64,000 nt of DNA from Bacteroidetes bacterium HGW-Bacteroidetes-10 (GTDB lineage: Bacteria > Bacteroidota > Bacteroidia > Bacteroidales > UBA932), in assembly GCA_002842695.1 (NCBI GenBank), contig PHDT01000004.1, positions 56,410 to 120,409 of the forward strand, in the 5' to 3' direction. Within the stretch, counting starts at the first letter, position 1. Every line of letters starts with the position of its first letter. The notes under the pieces are model-generated. The model was not told the DNA's origin. It worked only from the letters and a program-made list of their open reading frames with translations, and made no database searches. This document shows, piece by piece, positions 26,283 through 34,019 of this stretch. Both the position numbers and the translations under genes were made by a program.

Positions 26283-27830
26283 ATGAATACAATAAAAAAA
26301 CTGATTTTTGCGCTTCTGGCACTTCCTGTTTTATTAACAGGCTGTGACAAGAACTTTGACGAGATCAACACAAGCCCCAACTCCACTACAAGCGTGCCTA
26401 CACCTTACATCATGACCTATGCGCAGCGCGAACTTGGATTCTACCTGTATGATGTATGGCGTTCAGGCCGCCAGTCAAGCATTGCTTGCCAGCACCTTGC
26501 ACAAAGAAACTACACTTCAGAAGACAGGTACTTGTTCAGACAAGAGGTTACCGATGGATTCTTCAGGAATACTTACTTCATCAACCAGAGCTTCCAGGAT
26601 ATCATCAACCTCAACACAAACGAGGCTTCAAAAGGTGATATGGCAGCATATGGAGATAACGCTGTTCAGATTGCTACAGCAAAGCTTATGCAAATCTGGT
26701 CTATTCAACTTCTTGCTGAGACATTTGGTGATGTTCCATACACTGAAGCATGGAAACCTGCAGAAATTGTAATGCCAAAATATGACAAACAAAGTGAACT
26801 ATTCCCTAAGCTTCTTGCAGATGCAAAAACAGCTGTTGATGCTCTTAAAGCAGCCAGCAAGGGTTGGACACAAGGTGATATCATTTACAAAGGAGATCTT
26901 AGCAAATGGATTAAATTTGGTAACTCAATCAGACTAAGACTGGTTGTACGTATGTCAAAGAATAAATCTGACTGGAAAACTGTAGCTCAGGGCATTATCG
27001 CAGAAGGTGTAATGGCCTCAAATGCAGACAATGCAATTGTTAAGTTCACAGGAGCTGGTGCTCCTAACGAGGCTCCTTTCTACAATGGTTTCATTGTATC
27101 AAAGAGAAACGACTTTACAATTACAAAGCAATTTGCAGATCTGCTAAAGGGTGTTAATGACACAGACAAAGGTTATACAAATCCGTTCGGAGTTGAGGAC
27201 CCAAGGTTCAAAGTGTATATTGGAGAAGCTAACTACGACACAGGAAGAAAGATGGGTGTTCCTTACGGAATGCTTGATGCTGCAACCGGTGCTTTCGTTA
27301 ATGCAAACTCTGCAGAGGTTATCAACTATACAAGAACTCCTACTCCTCTTATCATTCAGGCAGGTTTCTGGTCTACTTTCCTTGATTATCCTACAGTTTG
27401 CTTCCTTAAAAGTGAAGTTAACGACTTTGATAAAGCAAACCTGGAGGCAGGTATCAGAGCATCTCTCGCTATGTGGGGTGCAACAGTTGACGAGGCATAC
27501 ATAACTGCAGTTCTTGCAAAATATGATGCAGCAACAACTGAAGGAAAGAAAGAGATAGTTCTTACTCAGAAATACATCCACCTCTTCATGCAGGGATTCG
27601 AAGCATGGGCTGAGTACCGCAGAACAGGATATCCTAAATCGATTGTTAAACCTGGCGAGGTTACCTATAATGGTGTTACTTTCGTTACAGCTAATGCAAC
27701 CGGTACAGATATCGTTCCACGTCTCAAGTATGACACTAACGAGTATACTCTCAACAAAGCTAATGTAGAGGCTGCAGCTACCAGTATTGGTGGTGACGCT
27801 TACACTACTAAACTTTGGTGGGCTAAATAA
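26283..27830 (+). CDS. SusD-like nutrient-binding lipoprotein
   Basis: About 515 residues. A lipoprotein signal ends LLTGC, with the lipidated cysteine at residue 21. TYAQRELGFYLYDVWRSGRQ and the C-terminal FMQGFEAWAEYRRTGYP fit the SusD-like group 2 (SusD/RagB) fold. It acts as the surface lid of the SusC barrel. I chose ATG 26283 because AGGAG ends nine bases upstream and directly abuts the alternative ATG at 26274. A terminator follows. Confidence 0.93.
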   Translation: MNTIKKLIFALLALPVLLTGCDKNFDEINTSPNSTTSVPTPYIMTYAQRELGFYLYDVWRSGRQSSIACQHLAQRNYTSEDRYLFRQEVTDGFFRNTYFINQSFQDIINLNTNEASKGDMAAYGDNAVQIATAKLMQIWSIQLLAETFGDVPYTEAWKPAEIVMPKYDKQSELFPKLLADAKTAVDALKAASKGWTQGDIIYKGDLSKWIKFGNSIRLRLVVRMSKNKSDWKTVAQGIIAEGVMASNADNAIVKFTGAGAPNEAPFYNGFIVSKRNDFTITKQFADLLKGVNDTDKGYTNPFGVEDPRFKVYIGEANYDTGRKMGVPYGMLDAATGAFVNANSAEVINYTRTPTPLIIQAGFWSTFLDYPTVCFLKSEVNDFDKANLEAGIRASLAMWGATVDEAYITAVLAKYDAATTEGKKEIVLTQKYIHLFMQGFEAWAEYRRTGYPKSIVKPGEVTYNGVTFVTANATGTDIVPRLKYDTNEYTLNKANVEAAATSIGGDAYTTKLWWAK

Positions 27831-27851
27831 ACATTTTTAGTATTAGTTTAG

Positions 27852-27883
27852 AGAGGCTGTCAATTTTGGCAGCCTCTTTTTTT
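27852..27883 (+). terminator. Terminator of the susCD operon
   Basis: Stem AGAGGCTG (27852-27859) with CAGCCTCT (27870-27877), extendable by a G-U pair, followed by seven T's. It begins 21 bases past the susD stop. Confidence 0.92.
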
Positions 27884-27902
27884 GTCTAATTAATTAACAT
27901 AT

Positions 27903-27966
27903 CAGCAAAGCACAGAACTGCAACGCATTTTTTCTTAACGCGACTTTGCAGTTCTGTGCTTTGCTG
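27903..27966. repeat. Perfect 21-bp inverted repeat after susCD
   Basis: Arms 27903-27923 and 27946-27966 are exact reverse complements, with a 22-base loop that includes a short CGC/GCG pair. It comes 19 bases after a complete terminator and about 78 bases before the sigma-factor promoter. It has no T tract of its own and no known role here. Confidence 0.8.
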
Positions 27967-28043
27967 TATGATTAACAGAAATTTTAAATAAAAAGAGACT
28001 GGGTTGAAAAATTGATAGCCTCACAAAATTTGAGTAACTTGGT

Positions 28044-28070
28044 GGTAGGGTATTTTTATTAATAAACGGT
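28044..28070 (+). promoter_or_regulatory. Candidate ECF-sigma promoter of the sigma/FecR operon
   Basis: GGTAGGGTATTT (28044-28055), then 11 bases, then CGGT (28067-28070). The same two blocks with the same spacing occur at 31875-31901. The layout fits -35 and -10 elements of an ECF promoter, and autoregulation is the obvious inference. Confidence 0.55.
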
Positions 28071-28092
28071 TTAATTTCAAAAGCAGTACAAA

Positions 28093-28578
28093 TTGGGAAA
28101 AGAGGAGTTTAAAAGGCTTTTTGATACACATTTTGACGCAATCAGACGCTATCTCTATTACCGTTGTTCGGACACGGAACTGGCATCTGATGTTGCACAG
28201 GATCTCTTTACCCGAATTTGGGAAAAACAGATGGATATTGATCCATTGAAAGACAAGGCTTTGCTTTATAAAATGGCTTCCGATATGATTGTCTCCAAGT
28301 TCAGAAGGAAGAAAATTGAAATGAACTACGCAGGTTCAATTGTGTTCACCAACGATGACTCCTCTGTTTCTGATCAAGTAGAATATGAGGAACTTGCAAG
28401 AAAGTACTCCAGCACTCTTGTCAAAATGCCTGAAAAGCAGCGAACGGCATATATGATGAGCCGGGAAGAGAGTCTAAAGTACAGTGAAATAGCAGAGAGG
28501 CTTAACATTAGTGTAAAGGCTGTAGAAAAAAGAATGGCAGGTGCTCTGGAATTATTAAGGCGAGAATTATCAATCTAA
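28093..28578 (+). CDS. ECF-type RNA polymerase sigma factor
   Basis: A 161-residue sigma-70 family factor. Region 2 is near residues 7-70 (RRYLYYRCSDTELASDVAQDLFTRIWE, described here only by its DVAQDLF core). Region 4 is near 105-158, with the HTH YSEIAERLNISVKAVEKR. The frame has no ATG near its start; TTG 28093 is the only plausible initiator after an upstream stop at 28072. FecR follows 13 bases later and a TonB-STN receptor after that, the classic surface-signalling trio. Confidence 0.87.
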   Translation: MGKEEFKRLFDTHFDAIRRYLYYRCSDTELASDVAQDLFTRIWEKQMDIDPLKDKALLYKMASDMIVSKFRRKKIEMNYAGSIVFTNDDSSVSDQVEYEELARKYSSTLVKMPEKQRTAYMMSREESLKYSEIAERLNISVKAVEKRMAGALELLRRELSI

Positions 28579-28591
28579 CGGAATTGCAACA

Positions 28592-29437
28592 ATGAAAGGG
28601 GAATTTAAAATAGAACCCAAATGGAAGCGAAGCAGCGAAGAGGTCTGGACAGATCGCTTTGAGCAGCTTACTTCAGCTGCAGTTAGTCAAGTAGATGAAA
28701 AGGGGAGAGATTCACGGAGGGTGAGGCTCCCGGATTTCCGGGGCTATGCTTTGTATTATGCAGCTGCTGCAGTAATTATTATGCTTCTGATCCCTTTAAT
28801 GTATACCAAAAATATATCGGCCTCCCGGGGGGAGCATCTTTCGTATGTGCTTCCTGACGGATCTCAGGTTACAATCAATGCAGAGAGCAAATTGTCCTTT
28901 AAACCTCTGGTATGGTTTATATCAAGAGGGGTGAAAATGGATGGAGAGGTTCTTTTTGAAGTTAAGAAGGGTTCCGGTTTTACTGTGAAGAGCAGTAACG
29001 GCAACGTAAGGGTTCTTGGGACAACATTTAATGTTATTTCAAGAGACTCAAGATTTGAGGTTGCCTGTATAGAGGGAAGAGTTGAAGTGAGTACAAAGGC
29101 AGGAGAAGTTGAAAGGCAAAAGGTTGTAATATCCTCTGGAGAGGGAGTTGAGCTGAAGGAGAGAGAGGGGCTGATGAACATATCTCAGGAGAAGGTTGTT
29201 TCAAGTATATCTTGGAGAGGAGGAAATTTCTATTTCACTTCTGTATCTTTGCAGGTAGTTGTTGATGAAATTGCGAGACAGTACAATGTGGAGATTGAAC
29301 TTGCAGATATGGAGGAGATGATATATACAGGAAACTTCTCAGGTCAAACTTCTCTTGAAGAGGTTCTGGACATTGTATCAATTCCGTTTTCTCTGAAGAT
29401 TGAAAAAACAGAAAAAGGTTATATCCTTTACAGATAG
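28592..29437 (+). CDS. FecR-family anti-sigma factor
   Basis: A 281-residue single-pass protein. The membrane helix is near residues 50-70 (YALYYAAAAVIIMLLIPLM). The periplasmic FecR domain (GEHLSYVLPDGSQVTINAES) covers about 80-185, and a DUF4974 domain lies at the C-terminus. It would hold the upstream sigma factor at the membrane until the STN domain of the receptor signals. The N-terminal cytoplasmic part is short. Only 2 bases separate it from the receptor gene. Confidence 0.9.
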   Translation: MKGEFKIEPKWKRSSEEVWTDRFEQLTSAAVSQVDEKGRDSRRVRLPDFRGYALYYAAAAVIIMLLIPLMYTKNISASRGEHLSYVLPDGSQVTINAESKLSFKPLVWFISRGVKMDGEVLFEVKKGSGFTVKSSNGNVRVLGTTFNVISRDSRFEVACIEGRVEVSTKAGEVERQKVVISSGEGVELKEREGLMNISQEKVVSSISWRGGNFYFTSVSLQVVVDEIARQYNVEIELADMEEMIYTGNFSGQTSLEEVLDIVSIPFSLKIEKTEKGYILYR

Positions 29438-29439
29438 AT

Positions 29440-31866
29440 TTGGACAGATTAAACAGATGGCTTGTTGTCATTTTATTTTTGTGTGCTTTTGATTTTTCAT
29501 TTGCACAGGGAATTCATGTATCTGCCAAAGCAAAGCCGCTAAGCGAAGTTGTTTCGGAGTTGCGAGAGAGCGCCGGGCTTTCAATCTCTTTTAACCAGAA
29601 TGAATTAAACAGGTATGTCATTACTGCCGATACAGTATTCAGCGATGGCGAATCGGCCTTAAGATATTTGCTGCAGGGAATTCCCTTGTCCTTCAGAAAA
29701 ATTAACAATGTTATTGTTATATCTGAAAAAAAAGGCAGGTATAATATCTCTGGGACAATAATTGAAAAGGAGAGTTCAGAGAGACTTCCATATACCTCAG
29801 TTATCTGTGAAGGGAAGTTGTATATGTCTGATGTAAATGGAAATTTCAATATAGTTTCATCGGATAATTCTGCAGTTATTTCATTCAAATATTTAGGATT
29901 TGGAAAGGTAGATACTCTTCTTTCGGGCGGAGGCCGGCACATTGTCTTTATGTCTCCATCGCATACGAATCTCCGGGAAGCATTACTCGAAGAGTATGAG
30001 ACAAGTAATGCCCTGCAGACGGGTGAGAGAGCGGGCGTCATGAGAATTAACCACTCTGTGGCAAAATATCTTCCCGGAAATGGTGATAACTCTGTTTTTA
30101 ATTTGCTGAGGCTTATGCCTGGTGTAAGAGCCGCAGGTGAGCCTGCCGGCTTTTCTGTATGGGGAAGTAAGCCTGGAGAAAGCACAGTTATATTTGACGG
30201 AAGCAGACTTTTTTCAATGAATGGTTACAATGAGCAGATAAGTGCAGTAAATCCTTTTATGGTCAAAGAGATAAGGGTATTAAAAGGTGGATATGATCCT
30301 GAATATGGAAATCAGACCGGATCAGTTGCTCAGATAACAGGAATTGGCGGAAACAGGAGGAAGTCAGAGCTAAAGCTCAATCTCAACAATCTTACTGCAA
30401 ATATATTTGCATCTGTACCCATAAGTGAAAAAGCTGCAGTTGCGGCCTCATACAGGCAAACATATTACGGATTGTATGATGTTAATGCACTAAATCCTTA
30501 TGGCAAAAGAGCTGAATCGGCTTCAGAATCTAAGGGACACTCCCAGTCAAATAATAAAAATGAAATTTTCATAACTCCAGACTACAGTTTCAGGGATGCC
30601 AATATCCGTTTGTCAGGGGATATGAACCACGGAGGACAATATTTTGCGTCAATTTATGGCGCTTCAGATAAGTTCCTGTACTCTCTGGTTAATGAAGATT
30701 CAGAACTTGATGCATCCGAAATTAACAGGCAAATTGCCATTTCTGCCGGCGCCGGCATTTCACACAGAGGAGGTGCTTTGACATCGGTTTCAGGTCACTT
30801 TTCTGCGCTAGCAAAAACCAGTGAAAAGGTTATACTTATTAACAGGGCTAAATACTACAATCTGGAGCTGGACAATGCTGTAAGTGATGCAGAAATTAAG
30901 GTGTCCCATGCAAGGTCTCATTCCGGATCTGGCAATTTTCAAGCCGGCGCCGAGGTAACACATCTTGGAGTTACAGAAAACATGGAAGATGCTTCGGCCT
31001 TTAAGGGGGCTCTCTTTCTGAACGAAAATCTTCTTTTTAAAAATATCTCAATTAATGCAGGAGTAAGAGGAGACCTCTATATGGGCTCTCTTTATATTCA
31101 GCCCAGAGCATCTGTAAGCCTGAATATATTAAATAACTTTTCTATAAGTGCTTCATGGGGCATATACAATCAGTTTTTGGGAAAGGTCCCGGTTATTTAT
31201 GATGAAGTTGCTCCGTCTCTTGTATGGAAGCTGCTGGGGGATGGGGGACATCCTGTTTCAAAATCTTACCACACAGTAGCAGGTCTCTCCTGGAATGGTA
31301 ATAATTTTTTAGTTTCTGTTGAGGGATTTAACAGAATAACTCAGGGTATTTCCCAGATTATTATGAGCAATAATTCTGCAAATGTTCAGACCGGCGAATC
31401 TTCAATAACGGGTGCTGATATTTTTCTTAAATGGGAAAAGAGAGGGAGCCAGGTTTTTGCCTCATTTACAGCAGCAACTGCAGAGGAGAGCTACACAGAT
31501 ACAAGAGATTATATATATCACCCGCTGGAGGTTAAGCTGGGTGCAGTAGTAAACCTCTCTCCATTCTGGTTAAGTGCAGGCTACGTCTATGGAAACGGTT
31601 ATCTCAATGCGTTTGGAACCGGCCGCTACTCCTCACTTGGAACGGATAATTACAGCAGACTAGATTTATCTGCCACTTATGCTTTCAGTATTGGGAGATC
31701 TCAGTTAAGAGCAGGGATCTCAGTTATGAATGTACTTAATACAGCAAACAAAAAGACTCTGGAAATTCTTCCGGTGCAAAGCAAGGGAAATTCCGGGTCA
31801 CTCCTGAACCTTTATGCCGAATCAATTCCGTTTACGCCTACAATCTATCTCGAGCTTTCATTATAA
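29440..31866 (+). CDS. TonB-dependent transducer receptor with STN domain
   Basis: An 808-residue receptor. After a signal peptide (residues about 1-23), an STN signalling domain spans about 25-95 (AKPLSEVVSELRESAGLSIS). A carboxypeptidase-like domain (about 102-180), a plug (about 200-300) and a barrel ending ELSL follow. The STN domain is the part that contacts FecR, so this is the sensor of the sigma/FecR system. The start is TTG 29440, two bases after fecR; no ATG fits the signal peptide. The ligand is unknown. Confidence 0.87.
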   Translation: MDRLNRWLVVILFLCAFDFSFAQGIHVSAKAKPLSEVVSELRESAGLSISFNQNELNRYVITADTVFSDGESALRYLLQGIPLSFRKINNVIVISEKKGRYNISGTIIEKESSERLPYTSVICEGKLYMSDVNGNFNIVSSDNSAVISFKYLGFGKVDTLLSGGGRHIVFMSPSHTNLREALLEEYETSNALQTGERAGVMRINHSVAKYLPGNGDNSVFNLLRLMPGVRAAGEPAGFSVWGSKPGESTVIFDGSRLFSMNGYNEQISAVNPFMVKEIRVLKGGYDPEYGNQTGSVAQITGIGGNRRKSELKLNLNNLTANIFASVPISEKAAVAASYRQTYYGLYDVNALNPYGKRAESASESKGHSQSNNKNEIFITPDYSFRDANIRLSGDMNHGGQYFASIYGASDKFLYSLVNEDSELDASEINRQIAISAGAGISHRGGALTSVSGHFSALAKTSEKVILINRAKYYNLELDNAVSDAEIKVSHARSHSGSGNFQAGAEVTHLGVTENMEDASAFKGALFLNENLLFKNISINAGVRGDLYMGSLYIQPRASVSLNILNNFSISASWGIYNQFLGKVPVIYDEVAPSLVWKLLGDGGHPVSKSYHTVAGLSWNGNNFLVSVEGFNRITQGISQIIMSNNSANVQTGESSITGADIFLKWEKRGSQVFASFTAATAEESYTDTRDYIYHPLEVKLGAVVNLSPFWLSAGYVYGNGYLNAFGTGRYSSLGTDNYSRLDLSATYAFSIGRSQLRAGISVMNVLNTANKKTLEILPVQSKGNSGSLLNLYAESIPFTPTIYLELSL

Positions 31867-31874
31867 GAGTGTTC

Positions 31875-31901
31875 GGTAGGGTATTTATGTATTTCTGCGG
31901 T
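31875..31901 (+). promoter_or_regulatory. Candidate ECF-sigma promoter of the DUF2202 gene
   Basis: GGTAGGGTATTT (31875-31886), 11 bases, then CGGT (31898-31901): the same motif and spacing as upstream of the sigma gene. It begins 8 bases after the receptor stop and 47 bases before the ATG at 31948. Confidence 0.55.
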
Positions 31902-31947
31902 ATATAATCAAAGAACGGAATCGTAAACAATTTTAATTATTAGAAAA

Positions 31948-32838
31948 ATGAAAACTGATATTTTCAGAAAACTGGTGCTCCTTTCAGTGGCGTCCTTTGC
32001 ATTAATATCATGCGCTAAGGATAATGTGTCCGATAATACTGCGGAGCTGATGGAGGCAGGTACTCCTGTTGCCATACTTGAAGTAAAGAGTGATGGAATA
32101 ACCACATTCAATCTGGCCGGCGAAACTCCTCCATTCGATTCAACTGCAGATCTCACCGCAGATGAAATTGAATTTGCCTATGCACTCAGGGAAGACGAGA
32201 AAGTGGCCAGAGATCTGTATGCGGCTTTTTTTGAGAAGTACAGTCTGAAGACATTCTCAAATATCTCCAAGTCCGAAGGTAACCATATGAGAGCTGTTGA
32301 GATACTTTTGGAGTATTATGAAATTGACTTTCCTGCTGCAGGTAATTTTGGCACCTTTGCCGACTCTGCAAGGCAGGAAGATTATGATTCACTGTTAATA
32401 ATGGGTTCAACTGCTTTAGAGGCATTCAAAGTTATGGCTCTGCTTGAGGAATCAAACATTGTCAGCTATAATTCTGTAATGGCAGACATCACAAATTCCA
32501 ATATTAAAATTGTCGTGGAGAATCTGGGAAAAGCATCAGAGAATCACTTCAGGGCTGCAATTCGCCAGATAACAGCACTTGGCGGAACATATGCACCCAA
32601 ACTGATGACTCAGGAGGAGTACAATGCCATGATTGCAAAAGGATTTGAACAAGGAAAAAGATATCGCTACAAAAATATGGGAGATACTACCAACAGCGGT
32701 AAAAAAATGAACGGAAATAAAGAAAAAAGAGGATCTGTCAATGGGAAAGGTATAAGTACCGGATCTTCTAACGGAACAACTCCAGGTAGAGAAAATCGTC
32801 AGGGTCAGCAAGGTAAGGGCTATCGCGGAGGAAAATAA
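31948..32838 (+). CDS. DUF2202 ferritin-like lipoprotein
   Basis: A 296-residue protein. A lipoprotein signal ends ALISC (Cys22). A DUF2202 domain of ferritin-like helices spans about 70-230; YALREDEKVARDLYAAFFEK supplies conserved acidic residues and the pattern recurs at SKSEGNHMRAVEIL and ENHFRAAI. The last ~60 residues are a Gly/Asn/Lys/Arg-rich low-complexity tail. The family has no settled function; a metal-binding role is suggested only by the Glu/His pattern. It carries the same promoter motif as the sigma operon. Confidence 0.83.
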   Translation: MKTDIFRKLVLLSVASFALISCAKDNVSDNTAELMEAGTPVAILEVKSDGITTFNLAGETPPFDSTADLTADEIEFAYALREDEKVARDLYAAFFEKYSLKTFSNISKSEGNHMRAVEILLEYYEIDFPAAGNFGTFADSARQEDYDSLLIMGSTALEAFKVMALLEESNIVSYNSVMADITNSNIKIVVENLGKASENHFRAAIRQITALGGTYAPKLMTQEEYNAMIAKGFEQGKRYRYKNMGDTTNSGKKMNGNKEKRGSVNGKGISTGSSNGTTPGRENRQGQQGKGYRGGK

Positions 32839-32886
32839 ACCCCGGCTTAAGGTTGGTTTCAATAATTTAGATTTTGGTTTTAAAAA

Positions 32887-32919
32887 AATGAATTCATGGA
32901 GTTTTTCCATGAATTCATT
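32887..32919. terminator. Bidirectional terminator between convergent genes
   Basis: Perfect 14-bp arms 32887-32900 and 32906-32919 with a 5-base loop. On the minus strand a run of seven T's follows, serving the HU-like gene that ends at 32942. It also lies 49 bases after the DUF2202 stop. Confidence 0.82.
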
Positions 32920-32941
32920 GTTTATAGTATGAAATGTATCT

Positions 32942-33628
32942 TTACCTTGCCATCTTAAGTAGCTCTCTCTCTTCTCTGTTGTAGAGCAATATCTCCCATA
33001 CTGGTCTTAACTGTTCGCTGAATACTACTGCAAGAACAAGAATAACAGCAATAACTCCTAAAATAATTAGCAAAGTCTTTATGTATGGAGGAATAACAAA
33101 GCTTGCCGGTTTAACAGAATTTGTCCCAATTTTTTGTATCTTCTCTTCGTCAGTGAAAGTTCTTACTGCTTTAGCGCGGATCTGTTCAATTGATCCCTGT
33201 TTCGCAAGGATTTTGATATTTACCGGTTCGAGCCCATATGCACTTTTGCTGATGAAACTATCCTTGTCAATTACAAAGGAGTATCCGTTTCTCTCATTAA
33301 GTCTGATAGTACCGAGTCCAGGAAGTTCCAGTGATCTGTTCGCCTCAATTTCAAATCTGGCCTTTCCGGTGAATTTCTCAATTTCCTCAAGTGCTGCCTC
33401 CTCTCCAATATTCATGACTTCGGCATATCTGGCTGCCAGAATGCCATCATTCCAGATCTCCTTGCTCCTGAATAAAATTCTCCTGAAAGGAGGGTGAAGC
33501 ACAGTAGCTTTGTCGGAAAAAACAGAGGGTGCATGCTCAGCAATAAAACTGCCCATACCGGGCAATGAGACTCTGTCATGTTCCATGACAAGTTCTCTTA
33601 GCAATTCCGACAGAATGTTTATGTTCAT
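32942..33628 (-). CDS. Membrane-anchored HU/CCDC81-type protein
   Basis: A 228-residue protein with two consecutive HU-like domains of the CCDC81 bacterial type: residues about 1-60 (LPGMGSFIAEHAP) and about 62-125 (LPGLGTIRLNERNGYSF). A linker is followed by one membrane helix near residues 182-204 (YIKTLLIILGVIAVILVLAVVF, key part IILGVIAVILVLAVV). Many relatives carry a C-terminal SPOR domain, which is missing here. The function is unsettled; a link between chromosome or cell wall and membrane has been supposed. Confidence 0.82.
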   Translation of the reverse strand: MNINILSELLRELVMEHDRVSLPGMGSFIAEHAPSVFSDKATVLHPPFRRILFRSKEIWNDGILAARYAEVMNIGEEAALEEIEKFTGKARFEIEANRSLELPGLGTIRLNERNGYSFVIDKDSFISKSAYGLEPVNIKILAKQGSIEQIRAKAVRTFTDEEKIQKIGTNSVKPASFVIPPYIKTLLIILGVIAVILVLAVVFSEQLRPVWEILLYNREERELLKMAR

Positions 33629-33648
33629 TTTCGCTAGTTATATCTGCA

Positions 33649-33656
33649 CAAAGTTA
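33649..33656 (-). promoter_or_regulatory. -7 box of the HU-like gene
   Basis: The minus strand reads TAACTTTG, an exact TAnnTTTG match 20 bases before the ATG at 33628. Confidence 0.6.
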
Positions 33657-33675
33657 AAAAAAATTGGCATAAAGA

Positions 33676-33707
33676 TTTGGACTTTTATAAAATTCAACTT
33701 ACATTTG
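33676..33707 (+). promoter_or_regulatory. tRNA-Asn promoter
   Basis: TTTG (33676-33679), 20 bases, TACATTTG (33700-33707): both Bacteroidetes promoter elements at the expected spacing, 24 bases before the tRNA. Confidence 0.8.
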
Positions 33708-33731
33708 CACTCCCAAAACGGAACAAAACAT

Positions 33732-33805
33732 TCCTTGTTAGCTCAGTTGGTTAGAGCACCTGACTGTTAATCAGGGGGTCCTAGGTTCAAGTCCTAGACA
33801 AGGAG
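33732..33805 (+). tRNA. tRNA-Asn (GTT)
   Basis: A full cloverleaf of 74 bases. The acceptor stem TCCTTGT pairs with ACAAGGA (33798-33804), and G33805 is the discriminator. The anticodon stem CCTGA/TCAGG encloses loop CTGTTAA, with anticodon GTT at 33766-33768. The T arm is CTAGG/CCTAG around TTCAAGT. CCA is not encoded. Confidence 0.96.
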
Positions 33806-33807
33806 CT

Positions 33808-34000
33808 CAATGTTTCGAAAAGACCGCGGCAGCATCGTTGCTTGCGGTCTTTTTTTTTGCTCACATACTATAGTATGCTCCGCAAAAAAAACCTTAGCGC
33901 CTTGCTGCTGCGGCTTTTGGAAACATTGCATGTTTACTTTATGTACCTGCTGCCTTTTGACAATCTTTTCGATTTCGGCTTTTGGAAACATTGCATATTT
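33808..34000 (+). repeat. Post-tRNA repeat block
   Basis: A 21-base direct repeat occurs at 33911-33931 and 33976-33996, 65 bases apart. Its core CTTTTGGAAACATTG is the reverse complement, with one mismatch, of 33808-33822. A 14-bp palindrome CATACTATAGTATG lies at 33864-33877. No convincing gene is seen; short open frames on both strands are made by the repeats. Confidence 0.7.
33818..33858 (+). terminator. Terminator after tRNA-Asn
   Basis: 10-bp arms AAAAGACCGC (33818-33827) and GCGGTCTTTT (33844-33853) with a small inner stem, running into a T tract through 33858. Confidence 0.9.
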
Positions 34001-34019
34001 AGTCGCAGAGGCATAAGTA

